Of a stretch of 64,000 bases of DNA, positions 55,022 through 63,719 are shown one piece after another. Position 1 is the first letter of the stretch. Each line of letters begins with the position of its first letter. Source of the stretch: Aeromicrobium phragmitis (GTDB lineage Bacteria; Actinomycetota; Actinomycetes; Propionibacteriales; Nocardioidaceae). The notes beneath the pieces were generated by a model, which was not told where the DNA came from, made no database searches, and saw only the letters and a program-made list of their open reading frames with translations. The stretch is from contig NZ_RDBF01000002.1 in the NCBI RefSeq assembly GCF_003674095.1, forward strand, positions 248,001-312,000, in the 5' to 3' direction. Made by a program: the position numbers and the translations under genes.

Positions 55022-57244
55022 ATGTCCGAACCCACAGTCCACGCAGTGGAGACTGTCATCGACAACGGCTCCTTCGGGACCCGTACGGTGCGCTTCGAGA
55101 CCGGCCTGCTGGCCCGCCAGGCCGGCGGCGCCGTCTCGGCGTACCTCGACGACGACACCATGCTGCTGAGCACCACCACCGCCAGCAAGCAGCCCAAGGA
55201 GCACTTCGACTTCTTCCCGCTCACGGTCGACGTCGAAGAGCGGATGTATGCGGCCGGCCGCATCCCCGGATCCTTCTTCCGTCGTGAGGGGCGCCCGAGT
55301 GAGGACGCCATCCTCACCTGCCGACTGATCGACCGTCCGTTGCGCCCGACCTTCAAGAAGGGTCTGCGCAACGAGGTCCAGGTCGTCATCACCGTCATGG
55401 CGCTCAACCCCGACACGCCGTACGACGTGCTCGCGATCAACGCCGCGTCGGCGTCCACGCAGATCTCCGGTCTGCCGTTCAGCGGCCCGATCGGTGCCAC
55501 GCGCGTGGCGCTCATCGACGGTCAGTGGGTCGCCTTCCCCACGCACAGCCAGCTCGAGGACGCCGTCTTCGACATGGTCATCGCCGGTCGTGTCGCCGGT
55601 GACGACGTCGCGATCATGATGGTCGAGGCGGAGTCCACCGAGGCCACTTGGGAGCTCGTCCAGAGCGGCGTCCAGGCTCCCACCGAGGACGTCGTCGCCG
55701 GCGGCATGGAGGCGGCCAAGCCGTTCATCCGCCAGCTGTGCGAGGCGCAGGCCGAGCTCGCGTCGGCCGCCGCCAAGGAGGTCCAGGAGTTCCCGGTCTT
55801 CCTCGACTACGAGGACGACGCCTACGACGCCGTCGCCGAGGTCGCCACCGAGGACCTCCGGGGCGCGCTGACGATCGTCAGCAAGGCGGCCCGAGAGGAG
55901 CGCGAGAGCGAGATCAAGGCCTCGGTCGTCGAGCAGCTCGGCGACCGTTTCGCGGGTCGCGAGAAAGAGCTCGGCGCCGCCCTGCGCGCACTGACCAAGT
56001 CGCTCGTGCGCGAGCGCGTGCTCCGCGACAAGGTCCGCATCGACGGCCGCGGTCTGGCCGACATCCGCGAGCTGAGCGCCGAAGTCGGCGTGATCCCTCG
56101 CGTCCACGGCTCCGCACTGTTCCAGCGTGGCGAGACGCAGATTCTCGGCGTGACGACGCTCAACATGCTCGACCTCGAGCAGAAGCTCGACACGCTGAGC
56201 CCCGAGACCACGCGTCGCTACATGCACAACTACAACTTCCCGCCGTTCTCGACCGGTGAGACCGGCCGCGTGGGTTCGCCCAAGCGCCGCGAGATCGGCC
56301 ACGGCGCACTCGCTGGCCGTGCGCTCGTCCCGGTGCTGCCGACGCGCGAGGAGTTCCCGTACGCGATCCGCCAGGTGTCCGAAGCGCTCGGCTCCAACGG
56401 CTCCACGTCCATGGGCTCGGTCTGCGCCTCGACCCTCGGTCTGCTCAACGCCGGTGTGCCGCTGCGCGCGCCGGTCGCCGGCATCGCGATGGGCCTCATC
56501 TCCGGTGAGGTCGACGGTGAGACCCAGTACGTCACGTTGACCGACATCCTCGGTGCCGAGGACGCGTACGGCGACATGGACTTCAAGGTCGCCGGTACGC
56601 GCGAGTTCGTCACGGCCCTGCAGCTCGACACCAAGCTCGACGGCATCCCGGCCGACGTGCTGGCCGGAGCGCTCACGCAGGCCCGGGACGCGCGTCTGAC
56701 GATCCTCGACGTCATGGCCGAGGCGATCAGCGAGCCGGACGAGATGAGCCCGCACGCTCCGCGGATCATCACCGTCACCATCCCGGTGGACAAGATCGGC
56801 GAGGTCATCGGCCCCAAGGGCAAGATGATCAACCAGATCCAGGACGACACGGGCGCGAAGATCTCGATCGACGACGACGGCACCGTGTACATCGGCGCCG
56901 AGGGCGGCGACGCGGCAGAGGCGGCCAAGAGCGCCATCAACGCGATCGCCAACCCGACGATGCCTGAGGTCGGCGAGCGCTACCTCGGCACCGTCGTCAA
57001 GACCGTCGACTTCGGCGCGTTCGTCTCGCTGCTTCCGGGCAAGGACGGCCTGCTGCACATCAGCAAGCTGCGCGAGCTCAACGGCGGCCAGCGGGTCAAC
57101 AACGTCGAGGACGTCGTGAAGGTCGGCCAGAAGGTCCAGGTCGAGATCGCCGAGATCGGTGACCGCGGCAAGCTCTCGCTGATCCCGGTCGTCGAGGGCA
57201 AGGACGAGGAGGCCGAGGGCGGCGAGGAGCCGGCTGAGGCCTGA
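55022..57244 (+). CDS. pnp: Polyribonucleotide nucleotidyltransferase
   Basis: PNPase degrades RNA phosphorolytically and adds tails (GpsI/PNPase in actinobacteria). The 740-residue protein has two RNase PH domains (the second starts with [18 protein letters not shown] [19 protein letters not shown] near 336). A KH domain with [20 protein letters not shown] near 590-609 and an S1 domain with [20 protein letters not shown] near 654-673 follow. The ATG at 55022 is preceded by GGAAGGG. It ends in a Glu-rich tail and a strong terminator. Confidence 0.97.
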   Translation: MSEPTVHAVETVIDNGSFGTRTVRFETGLLARQAGGAVSAYLDDDTMLLSTTTASKQPKEHFDFFPLTVDVEERMYAAGRIPGSFFRREGRPSEDAILTCRLIDRPLRPTFKKGLRNEVQVVITVMALNPDTPYDVLAINAASASTQISGLPFSGPIGATRVALIDGQWVAFPTHSQLEDAVFDMVIAGRVAGDDVAIMMVEAESTEATWELVQSGVQAPTEDVVAGGMEAAKPFIRQLCEAQAELASAAAKEVQEFPVFLDYEDDAYDAVAEVATEDLRGALTIVSKAAREERESEIKASVVEQLGDRFAGREKELGAALRALTKSLVRERVLRDKVRIDGRGLADIRELSAEVGVIPRVHGSALFQRGETQILGVTTLNMLDLEQKLDTLSPETTRRYMHNYNFPPFSTGETGRVGSPKRREIGHGALAGRALVPVLPTREEFPYAIRQVSEALGSNGSTSMGSVCASTLGLLNAGVPLRAPVAGIAMGLISGEVDGETQYVTLTDILGAEDAYGDMDFKVAGTREFVTALQLDTKLDGIPADVLAGALTQARDARLTILDVMAEAISEPDEMSPHAPRIITVTIPVDKIGEVIGPKGKMINQIQDDTGAKISIDDDGTVYIGAEGGDAAEAAKSAINAIANPTMPEVGERYLGTVVKTVDFGAFVSLLPGKDGLLHISKLRELNGGQRVNNVEDVVKVGQKVQVEIAEIGDRGKLSLIPVVEGKDEEAEGGEEPAEA

Positions 57245-57257
57245 GTCAGCAACTGAA

Positions 57258-57296
57258 CGACGGCGCCCCGAGGAGGTTCTCCTCGGGGCGCCGTCG
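57258..57296 (+). terminator. Terminator hairpin after pnp
   Basis: A stem of about 18 bp (starting CGACGGCGCCCCGAGGAG, loop GTT) lies 13 bp past the pnp stop. Confidence 0.9.
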
Positions 57297-57344
57297 CCGT
57301 TGCCGCGACGGCCACCCCGGCGCCGCGGCCTCCCGGCTGCGCCC

Positions 57345-57350
57345 TAGCAT
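57345..57350 (+). promoter_or_regulatory. Candidate -10 element of dapB
   Basis: TAGCAT ends 7 nt before the ATG at 57358, consistent with a leaderless transcript. Confidence 0.45.
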
Positions 57351-57357
57351 CGAAGCC

Positions 57358-58104
57358 ATGACGCGAGTGGCGGTGCTGGGTGCACGAGGACGGATGGGAT
57401 CGACGTCGGTGGGAGCGATCGAGGCGGCCGAGGGCCTGCAGGTCGTCGCCCAGATCGACGCCGGCGACTCCCTCGAGCTGATCGTCGAGAACGACGCCGA
57501 GGTCGCGCTGGTGTTCACCACGCCGGACGTCGCGCTGGACCACGTTCGTTGGTGCGTCGAGCACGGCGTGCACGTCGTGGTCGGCACGTCGGGCTTCGAC
57601 GACGCCAAGGTCGCGCAAGTCCGCGACTTCCTCGCCGACGCGCCGAACGTCGGAGTGCTCATCGTCCCGAACTTCTCGATCGGCGCGGTGCTGATGATGC
57701 GGTTCGCGGCGGTCGCCGCACCATTCTTCGAATCGGTCGAGGTCATCGAGATGCACCACCCGGACAAGGTCGACGCCCCCTCGGGCACCGCGGTGCGCAC
57801 GGCCGAGATGATCGCGGATGCTCGCGCGCAAGCGGGCTCCGCGGAACTTCCCGACGCCACGACGACCGACCCGCAGGGGGCGCGCGGGGCGAAGATCGCC
57901 GGCGTCCCGGTTCACGCGGTCCGGGCGCGCGGCTTCACCGCCTCTCAGGAGGTGCTGTTCGGCGACCCCGGGGAGATCTTCTCGATCCGGCACGACTCCT
58001 CGACCCGAGAGAGCTTCATGCCCGGCGTGGTCGCCGCGGTGCGGGCGGTCGCGGACCGTCCGGGCGTCACGGTGGGCCTCGACTCCGTGCTCGGCCTCGA
58101 CTGA
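57358..58104 (+). CDS. dapB: 4-hydroxy-tetrahydrodipicolinate reductase
   Basis: DapB makes tetrahydrodipicolinate with NAD(P)H on the lysine and diaminopimelate pathway, feeding peptidoglycan. The 248-residue protein has VAVLGARGRMGSTSVGAIE near 4-22 (nucleotide binding) and VVGTSGFDD near 75. The catalytic segment MHHPDKVDAPSGTAVRTAEM holds the active-site His and Lys near 131-140. Length is typical for actinobacteria. The usual upstream M16 peptidase gene, often between pnp and dapB, is missing here. It converges on azlD, 19 bp away. Confidence 0.95.
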   Translation: MTRVAVLGARGRMGSTSVGAIEAAEGLQVVAQIDAGDSLELIVENDAEVALVFTTPDVALDHVRWCVEHGVHVVVGTSGFDDAKVAQVRDFLADAPNVGVLIVPNFSIGAVLMMRFAAVAAPFFESVEVIEMHHPDKVDAPSGTAVRTAEMIADARAQAGSAELPDATTTDPQGARGAKIAGVPVHAVRARGFTASQEVLFGDPGEIFSIRHDSSTRESFMPGVVAAVRAVADRPGVTVGLDSVLGLD

Positions 58105-58123
58105 GTCAGCGAGAACCCGGGCC

Positions 58124-58432
58124 TCAGAACCAGAGGCGCAGCAGGGCGGCGCTGGCGGCGGCCACGCCCACCACGACGAGGAACGGCATCCGCCACCACA
58201 GGAGCACGGCTGCCACGCCGAGGGCGGCCAACCGTGCGTCGATGCGCAGCGCGGAGCCGTCGGCGAGCACCTGCACAGCGATGAGCGCGCCCAGCAGGGC
58301 GACCGGGATCAACGTCGCGATGCGCACCGTGAGGGGATGATCGAGGACCCGGTCGGGAACCGAGAGGCCGGCGATCTTGAGCGCATAGCAACCGGCGGCG
58401 GTGAGCAGGATGCCGATCCAGAGCAGACTCAT
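58124..58432 (-). CDS. azlD: AzlD family branched-chain amino acid export subunit
   Basis: The 102-residue protein is almost entirely hydrophobic, with about four membrane segments (MSLLWIGILLTAAGCYALKI at the start, LWWRMPFLVVVGVAAASAAL at the end). It matches the AzlD subunit, which pairs with AzlC to export branched-chain amino acids, as in the BrnFE system. It overlaps azlC by 4 bp. Substrate is inferred from the family; no Lrp-type regulator is adjacent. Confidence 0.85.
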   Translation of the reverse strand: MSLLWIGILLTAAGCYALKIAGLSVPDRVLDHPLTVRIATLIPVALLGALIAVQVLADGSALRIDARLAALGVAAVLLWWRMPFLVVVGVAAASAALLRLWF

Positions 58433-59112
58433 GCACGCTCACCTCGCCGTTGCAACGCGAGCCCGATCAGGACCGCCGCCGCACCGCCGATGATGATCGG
58501 TACACCGGCCGGCGTCAGGGGGACGAAGCCCAGCGCGACCGCTGCTCCCGCCACCGCGACGATCCGGGTCAGCGTGGAGTCCAGCCGGGGCCACAGCAGC
58601 GCCAGGAACGCCGCGCCGACGGCGGCATCGAGGCCGAAGTCGCGCGGGTCGCCGATCGCCGTCCCAGCCAGCGCGCCCACGAACGTGAACAGGTTCCAGA
58701 GCACGAAGATCGAGACGCCCGTCCAGTAGAACGCGAGCCGCGCCTGGTGCGAGGACGTGCGAGTGACCGCCATGGCGGTGGACTCGTCGATCACGAAGTG
58801 CGCGGTGACCGGCCGACGCCACCCGCGCACGTCGAGCAGTCGCGCCAGGCTCAGGCCATAGAAGAGATTGCGCCCGCCGAGGAGCACGGAGGTCACCGCT
58901 CCGGTGAGCGGGGAGCCGCCGGACGCGACGACGCCGACGAAGGCGAACTGCGAGGCGCCCGTGAACATCAGCAGCGACATCACGCAGGTCTGCCACACGC
59001 TGAGTCCGGCGGCGGTGCCGAGGGCGCCGAACGAGATGCCGTACGCGCCGGTGGCGAGTCCGACTCCGAGCGAGTCGGTGATGATCGAGCGGTCAGAGGC
59101 TGAGGTGCTCAC
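58429..59112 (-). CDS. azlC: AzlC family branched-chain amino acid permease
   Basis: From the GTG at 59110-59112 the protein has 227 residues with about seven hydrophobic segments. It carries the AzlC signature SLLMFTGASQFAFVGVVASG near 42-61, and GGRNLFYGLSLARLL and HFVIDESTAMAV follow. AzlC is the larger subunit of a two-component exporter of branched-chain amino acids (BrnF in Corynebacterium). The GTG overlaps the stop of the GNAT gene by 4 bp. It belongs to a leftward run that starts near 60.1 kb. Confidence 0.87.
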   Translation of the reverse strand: MSTSASDRSIITDSLGVGLATGAYGISFGALGTAAGLSVWQTCVMSLLMFTGASQFAFVGVVASGGSPLTGAVTSVLLGGRNLFYGLSLARLLDVRGWRRPVTAHFVIDESTAMAVTRTSSHQARLAFYWTGVSIFVLWNLFTFVGALAGTAIGDPRDFGLDAAVGAAFLALLWPRLDSTLTRIVAVAGAAVALGFVPLTPAGVPIIIGGAAAVLIGLALQRRGERA

Positions 59113-59639
59113 ACCAACCTCGTGTGGAGACGTACCTGTTTGACGGTGGCGCCGGTGGCGGTGGCGAGCTCGCGGTGCGCGCCGTCGGGCGCCCAGCCGG
59201 CGCTGGTGGCGAATTCGCGCGTCGCGTCGTCGGTGGAGCGCAGCCACCACACGGCTCGGCTGAAGCGGTCGGCGCGCAGCGTGTCGGCGCAGGCCTGCAG
59301 GAGGCGGGACCCGTGACCTTGGCCGCGGTGCTCCAGGGTCACCACGAACTCGCCGATCTCACCGTCCTGGATCTGGTCGGCGTCGTCGTCGAAGCAGGGG
59401 TGAACGATGGCGAATCCGCGGACCGTTGCGCGCTCGAGGGCGACCAGGACGCGTTGGCGGGCATCGCGCGGCGAGGTCACGGTGGCCTGCCAGCGCTCCG
59501 TCAAATCGGCCGGAGCGAGGTCGTCGAGCTGAGCGCCCAGCACGTCCGCATAACTCTCCCGCCAGGCCGCGAGCTGAAGTGCGGCGATGGCCGGAGCATC
59601 GTCCGCCCAGGCGAGGCGCACGCTGACGTCGGCGGTCAC
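59109..59639 (-). CDS. GNAT family N-acetyltransferase
   Basis: The 176-residue protein starts VTADVSVRLAWADDAPAIAA. It has the acetyl-CoA-binding segment EFVVTLEHRGQGHGSRLLQA near 106-125 and a late ATSAGWAPDGAHRE strand. It is a single GNAT domain; the acceptor is unknown. It overlaps azlC and the upstream membrane protein by 4 bp each, so it is co-translated with them. Acetylation of an amine or amino acid exported by AzlCD would be speculation. Confidence 0.83.
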   Translation of the reverse strand: MTADVSVRLAWADDAPAIAALQLAAWRESYADVLGAQLDDLAPADLTERWQATVTSPRDARQRVLVALERATVRGFAIVHPCFDDDADQIQDGEIGEFVVTLEHRGQGHGSRLLQACADTLRADRFSRAVWWLRSTDDATREFATSAGWAPDGAHRELATATGATVKQVRLHTRLV

Positions 59640-60133
59640 CAGCCCTCCGAGAAGTACGAGCGGCCGCCGGCGCGGTCGAAGCGCTGCTCCGCGCGCGAGA
59701 TGGCCGAGGGCGTGGGCCAGAGCGCGACGGCGAGCGCCAGAAGGGTCGGCACGCCGGCGATCAACGCGGGCCACGGGCCGTGGTCGACGACGAAACTCAC
59801 GACAATGCCGATGAACAAGGGGGCCTCGAGGATGGCGAGGCGGAGGAACAGGTTCGCCTGGAAGGCCTGGAACGACTGTGACATCGCCTGTTCGCGGTCG
59901 GTGCCGAGGGGGACCGGGGTGAGCTGTCCTTCCATGGTCCGGGCAATGCCGAAGGCGCCCGCCACCAGCAGGAGCAAGCCCACGATCATCCACAACGGCG
60001 GCAGGGTGGCGTCGGCGAGGCCGCCGAGCACGAAGACGATCGCGACGAGGATGAAAAGCGGCGCGGAGATCAGCGCCATGATCAGGGTGCGGAGCGTGGC
60101 AGCCCGCGAGGCCGGCGTGGGCGGGACGGTCAT
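59636..60133 (-). CDS. Small membrane protein, paralogue of the next gene
   Basis: The 165-residue protein has four hydrophobic segments (about 20-40, 46-64, 95-116, 122-142) and a short polar C-terminus. It shares layout and motifs with the neighbouring 163-residue protein: a TLPPLWMIVGL segment compares with AELPPWWILAGL, and VDHGPWPALIAGVPTLLAL with TDHGGWPVILVALPTVVAL. The two probably arose by tandem duplication. I do not recognise the family. It overlaps the GNAT gene by 4 bp and heads the short leftward run to azlD. Confidence 0.65.
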   Translation of the reverse strand: MTVPPTPASRAATLRTLIMALISAPLFILVAIVFVLGGLADATLPPLWMIVGLLLLVAGAFGIARTMEGQLTPVPLGTDREQAMSQSFQAFQANLFLRLAILEAPLFIGIVVSFVVDHGPWPALIAGVPTLLALAVALWPTPSAISRAEQRFDRAGGRSYFSEGW

Positions 60134-60169
60134 GGGGCCGAGTCTGTCACACGCCGAGGTGGGGTCCGA

Positions 60170-60661
60170 TCAGGACTCGAAGGCCTCCTGGAGGCCGGAG
60201 GAGGCACCGTCGGCCTCCAGCGCCGTGGCGATGCGTGCGACGTTGCGCACGCTGGGCCAGGTCTCGAACGCGAGGGCGACGACGGTGGGAAGCGCGACCA
60301 GAATGACCGGCCAGCCTCCGTGGTCGGTCACGAAGGCGTACAGGGCCGACAGCAGCAGCGGGATCTCGATGAGAAGGAACGCTCGGGCCATGTAGCGCTG
60401 GTACGCGGCGAGCGAGTCCGCCACCGCGTGGTCGCCGCTCGTATCGCTCGCCAACGGAGGGATGCGAGTCCAGGAGCGCTCGACGTTGAGGACGGCGGCT
60501 GCGAGGACCACGTACAGGCCGGCGAGGATCCACCACGGCGGAAGCTCGGCGTCGACCCCACCGAGGATGAGGGCGATCACCGCGGAGAACACCGACGCGA
60601 CGATCAACTGGAACACGACGAAGGTCCGGATCTGCTTGACCTGTTGCGCGTTGCGGTCCAT
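60170..60661 (-). CDS. Small membrane protein, tandem paralogue
   Basis: The 163-residue protein has four predicted membrane segments and the same LPPWWIL and DHGGWP landmarks as the following gene, 36 bp downstream. The cytoplasmic N-terminus (MDRNAQQVKQIRTFVVFQLI) suggests inside orientation. No catalytic motif or known family is recognised; similar short proteins with the HGxWP motif occur in actinobacterial genomes, but I cannot name them. A GAGAGAGGA lies 4-12 nt upstream of the ATG at 60659-60661. Confidence 0.6.
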   Translation of the reverse strand: MDRNAQQVKQIRTFVVFQLIVASVFSAVIALILGGVDAELPPWWILAGLYVVLAAAVLNVERSWTRIPPLASDTSGDHAVADSLAAYQRYMARAFLLIEIPLLLSALYAFVTDHGGWPVILVALPTVVALAFETWPSVRNVARIATALEADGASSGLQEAFES

Positions 60662-60707
60662 GACGTCCTCTCTCGCGGTGCGGCGTCAGTATCGCACGCA
60701 ACGCACG

Positions 60708-61862
60708 TCACTCGGTCAGGATCGTTCCGCCGACGTCCCACGCCCAATGCCCGTCGTGCTCGATGGGGATCGCGTGGTCGAAGGTTTTGAGTTTGTGGTG
60801 ATGTCGGCAGAGGGCCCAGAGGTTCCGGGCGGTGGTGTGTCCGTTGGGCCAGGGTTCTCGGTGGTCGAGGTCGCAGTTGGTGGCTTTAGTGGTGCACCCG
60901 GGGTAGCGGCAGGTGCCGTCTCTGTAGCGGATCGCGTTCTTGAGGTGGTCCGGTGGTGAGTATCCGCGGTAGCTGGTGGCGAGAATGTCGTCTTGTTCGT
61001 CGACGAGGAGTCGGTACCAGAACGGGTTGCCGCTGGTGGCGAGTGTGCGGAGCACGTTCGCGGGGATGACCCAGTCGCGGTCGGCGCTGATCGCGGGCTG
61101 GTCATCGATTCCTGCCAGGGTGGATGCGGGCACCATGACGCCGATCGCCATGGCCGGGGTGCGTGCGGGCTCGTCGTCGGGTTCGATGTGATCGAGTGCC
61201 TCCACAAACAGGTCCGCGCGTCGCTGGTGCAGGGTCCGGTCGTCGTCGGTCAGTGACTTCGCCGCGTGGTCGAGTCGCTGATCGATCCCAGCCAGGACAT
61301 ACGAGGGCAGGTTCTCCGCATACAGATCGCCGGTACCGTTCTCATGATGGTGAATGGTGACGGACCGTTCGGCGACGATCTCCTCGTACCGCTTCTCGAC
61401 CTCATCCGGCTCGACACGGGCGATGAACCGCTTCACCCACCGGCGAAGTTCGCCGACGGTGTGGGTGGCGGCGTAGGCGACAGAACGAGCGTCGAGCCGC
61501 TCGATCGAACGCACTTTGGTCAACTCCCATGCGCCGTTCGCGATGACTGACACTCGCGCGGCATCGAGGGTTCCTTCCGAGAAGGCTGTCCACACTGTCG
61601 GGAGGTCGTCGCGGGCGGTCTCTGCCTCATGAATCCGACCCGCGGCCTGGTGTTCGGACCAGCCGTTCGCCTGGGCCACCACGGACCGGACTGCGGCGAG
61701 CGCGAGGTCCTGCTGCTGCGGCTCCACCTCCCGCTCGATCCGAGCGGTCTCTGCGTCGAGGAACTGGAGCATCGCGGCCCAGCGTCGGTAGTCCAGCTGA
61801 GCACTCTCGCGCCGCAGTTCAGCCATGTAGGCCACCTGCGCGTCGGGGGTGCCCTCGATCAT
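60708..61862 (-). CDS. DUF222-HNH endonuclease-like protein (13E12 type)
   Basis: The 384-residue protein has an N-terminal DUF222 region (about 20-270) and a C-terminal HNH motif. The latter has CRYPGC near 318, then NCDLDHREPWPNGHTTARNL and CRHHHKLKTFDH, with cysteines and histidines that could bind zinc and metal. This family (13E12 repeats of mycobacteria) occurs in many copies in actinobacteria and is often near repeats, as here. Whether it cuts DNA or is a mobile-element remnant is not known. A TAGATT on this strand ends 6 nt before the ATG. Confidence 0.87.
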   Translation of the reverse strand: MIEGTPDAQVAYMAELRRESAQLDYRRWAAMLQFLDAETARIEREVEPQQQDLALAAVRSVVAQANGWSEHQAAGRIHEAETARDDLPTVWTAFSEGTLDAARVSVIANGAWELTKVRSIERLDARSVAYAATHTVGELRRWVKRFIARVEPDEVEKRYEEIVAERSVTIHHHENGTGDLYAENLPSYVLAGIDQRLDHAAKSLTDDDRTLHQRRADLFVEALDHIEPDDEPARTPAMAIGVMVPASTLAGIDDQPAISADRDWVIPANVLRTLATSGNPFWYRLLVDEQDDILATSYRGYSPPDHLKNAIRYRDGTCRYPGCTTKATNCDLDHREPWPNGHTTARNLWALCRHHHKLKTFDHAIPIEHDGHWAWDVGGTILTE

Positions 61863-61921
61863 GCTCCTAATCTAGAGAAGGCCACCGACACTTTTCGGCC
61901 CTTGTGCACAGGCCCCCGGAA

Positions 61922-62053
61922 GTGGTCGAGTAGGCCGGAGGAACGAGGGCCGTATCGAGACCACGTGACGCAATCGGTCTCGCTCCGTCGCGGCTACGCC
62001 CCTTGTGCGACGGCTCCATTGCGGCTCGCAGAGCTCGCCGCTACTCGACCACC
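61922..62053. repeat. Palindrome-bordered repeat, copy A
   Basis: The unit begins GTGGTCGAGTAG and ends CTACTCGACCAC, a 12-bp perfect inverted terminal repeat. The interior has TATCGAGACCACGTGACG and GGTCTCGCTCCGTCGCGGCT. No transposase is present. Similar GGTCTCGATACG...CTACTCGACCACC elements are, from memory, widespread in Nocardioidaceae. Confidence 0.75.
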
Positions 62054-62096
62054 TACAAGCTCGCTGCTTGCCTCTACTCGATGACGTACCCGCATG

Positions 62097-62215
62097 GGTG
62101 GTCGAGTAGGAGGTTGTCTCGAGACCGCGTCACGTCAATTGGTCTCGCTTCGTGGCGGCTACGCCCCCATCGCCACGGCTCCATGCCGCTCGTTCCTCGC
62201 GGCTACTCGACCACC
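62097..62215. repeat. Palindrome-bordered repeat, copy B
   Basis: The 119-bp unit begins GGTGGTCGAGTAG and ends CTACTCGACCACC (13-bp inverted terminal repeats). It has the same interior order as copy A: GAGACCGCGTCACG, GGTCTCGCTTCGTGGCGGCT, CGGCTACTCG. It lies 43 bp after copy A in the same orientation. Confidence 0.75.
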
Positions 62216-62255
62216 TATCGAGGGGCTCGGTCCCTATCAGCTCCGGCCACCTAGG

Positions 62256-62293
62256 GTCACTGACTCGCAACGGCAACGATAAACGGACGAAAC
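62256..62293 (+). promoter_or_regulatory. GlnR-like operator upstream of the glutamine synthetase family gene
   Basis: Half-sites GTCAC (62256), GCAAC (62267), GATAA (62278) and GAAAC (62289) are spaced exactly 11 bp apart, as in the GlnR box GTNAC-n6-GAAAC-n6 repeated. The first and last are perfect. The box ends 12 bp before a possible -10 (TAGAGT), a position suited to activation. Confidence 0.6.
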
Positions 62294-62348
62294 ATGACCT
62301 TCCCTAGAGTTTCGATAGTTCGTAGAAACCTCCAAGGGAAGGCTCATC

Positions 62349-63704
62349 GTGACGTCACAGGACTCGACGGCGCATGCCGTCGGACAGCGACTCGAAAACG
62401 ACGGCGTGCGATTCGCCATCGCCGGTTACACCGATCTCCACGGGAACCTGAAAGGGAAGATGGTGCCCATCGGGCACTTCGTGGACATGGCCGGCGGCTC
62501 GGAGCTCTTCACCGGCGCCGCGCTCGACGGCCTGCCGCAGGAGGTGAACGACGAGGAGCTCTCCGCCCGCCCCGACCTCGATCGCGGCGTCGTCTTGCCG
62601 TGGCAACCGGAGGTGGCGCTGTTCCTGTCCCGCCTGACCGTCGGGGGAGAGGACTTCGCGGCCTCGACACGCAACGTCCTCGAGCGCCAGGTGCGTGCCG
62701 CCGCGCAGGAGGGCCTCAGCATGAACCTCGGCGTCGAGACCGAGTTCTTCGTCCTCACCGACGGTGAGGATTCCCGAGGCAACGTGAGCGACCGCGACAC
62801 CCTCGACAAGCCCTGCTACGCCGTCCCGCCGCTGCTGGACAACCTGCACTGGATGCAGGAACTCGTCGACCACATGAACCACCTCGGCTGGGACGTCTAC
62901 TCCTTCGACCATGAGGACGCCCGCGGCCAGTTCGAGATCGACTTCGCCTACTCCGACGCGATGACGACGGCCGACCGGGTGGTCATCTTCCGGGCGATGG
63001 CGAACGAGGTCGCCCGCCGTCACGGCGCCTACGCCTCGTTCATGCCCAAGCCTTTCGCCGACCGCAGTGGCTCCGGGGCGCACTTCAACATGTCCCTCGC
63101 GGATCTGGCCACCGGCGCCAATCTCTTCGAGTCCGATCAGGATCCCCGTGGCGCGGGCCTAAGCCAACGCGGGTACCACTTCGCCGCCGGCATCGTCCGG
63201 CACGCTGCCGCCATCTGCGCTGTCATCGCACCCACCGTGAACAGCTACAAGCGGCTCGTCCGTCAGGGCAGCATGTCCGGCTCAACGTGGGCACCCATCT
63301 TCGCCAGCTGCGGAAACAACAACCGCACGAACATGCTCCGGATCCCCCTCGGAGGCGGACGCGTCGAGTGTCGCGCCGTCGACTCGGCGGCCAACCCGCA
63401 CCTTGCCGCGGCGCTGTTGCTGGCCGCCGGGCTGGAGGGGATTCGCGACGAGGCCGAACTCGACTCTTTCCACACCGAGAATCTGCACGCCGTCGACCCC
63501 CGCGAGTACGAGAAGCGAGGCCTCGTCCTCCTGCCACGGACGCTCGAGGAGGCCATCGACGCCTTCGAAGCGGACCCGTTCACCCAGGAGGTGTGCGGCA
63601 AGGAGCTGTGGTCGTCGTTCATCGACCTCAAGCGGGACGAGTGGACGTCGTACACCACTGCCGTGACCGACTGGGAGCTCGACCGCTACCTCCGCTTCTA
63701 CTGA
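62349..63704 (+). CDS. Glutamine synthetase family protein (type III GlnT-like)
   Basis: The 451-residue protein has the glutamine synthetase catalytic fold: GVETEFFVL near 134-142 (first metal glutamate), a SFDHEDARGQFEIDF segment near 186, GSGAHFNMSL near 238-247, NSYKRLV near 299 and RVECRAVDSAANPHLAAALL near 338-357. It resembles the type III/GlnT group, which acts in assimilation of amines or alternative nitrogen sources, and not the main GlnA. The start is GTG at 62349 after GGGAAGG. The upstream GlnR-like box supports nitrogen control. The MetX-like gene follows after 15 bp. Confidence 0.88.
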   Translation: MTSQDSTAHAVGQRLENDGVRFAIAGYTDLHGNLKGKMVPIGHFVDMAGGSELFTGAALDGLPQEVNDEELSARPDLDRGVVLPWQPEVALFLSRLTVGGEDFAASTRNVLERQVRAAAQEGLSMNLGVETEFFVLTDGEDSRGNVSDRDTLDKPCYAVPPLLDNLHWMQELVDHMNHLGWDVYSFDHEDARGQFEIDFAYSDAMTTADRVVIFRAMANEVARRHGAYASFMPKPFADRSGSGAHFNMSLADLATGANLFESDQDPRGAGLSQRGYHFAAGIVRHAAAICAVIAPTVNSYKRLVRQGSMSGSTWAPIFASCGNNNRTNMLRIPLGGGRVECRAVDSAANPHLAAALLLAAGLEGIRDEAELDSFHTENLHAVDPREYEKRGLVLLPRTLEEAIDAFEADPFTQEVCGKELWSSFIDLKRDEWTSYTTAVTDWELDRYLRFY

Positions 63705-63719
63705 GTCGGCGGACGAGTC

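Larger units (their letters stand above)
61863..62348. other. 486-bp region without a gene: palindromic repeats and nitrogen box
   Basis: This is the longest stretch without a gene. It holds the -10 of the HNH gene (AATCTA at 61869-61874, read on the minus strand), two long palindrome-bordered repeats (61922-62053 and 62097-62215), a GlnR-like box (62256-62293) and a candidate -10 (TAGAGT 62305-62310) before the glutamine synthetase gene. Short open frames through the repeats look fortuitous. Confidence 0.7.

Noticed and set aside
60708..61862. The DUF222-HNH gene as part of a restriction or toxin system
   Set aside because: No methyltransferase, antitoxin or immunity-like gene adjoins it. 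The family is common in actinobacteria without such partners.
62003..62282. Short open frames in the gap before the glutamine synthetase gene
   Set aside because: They run through the two palindrome-bordered repeats, have no Shine-Dalgarno or -10 element, and follow the repeat sequence, not codon bias.
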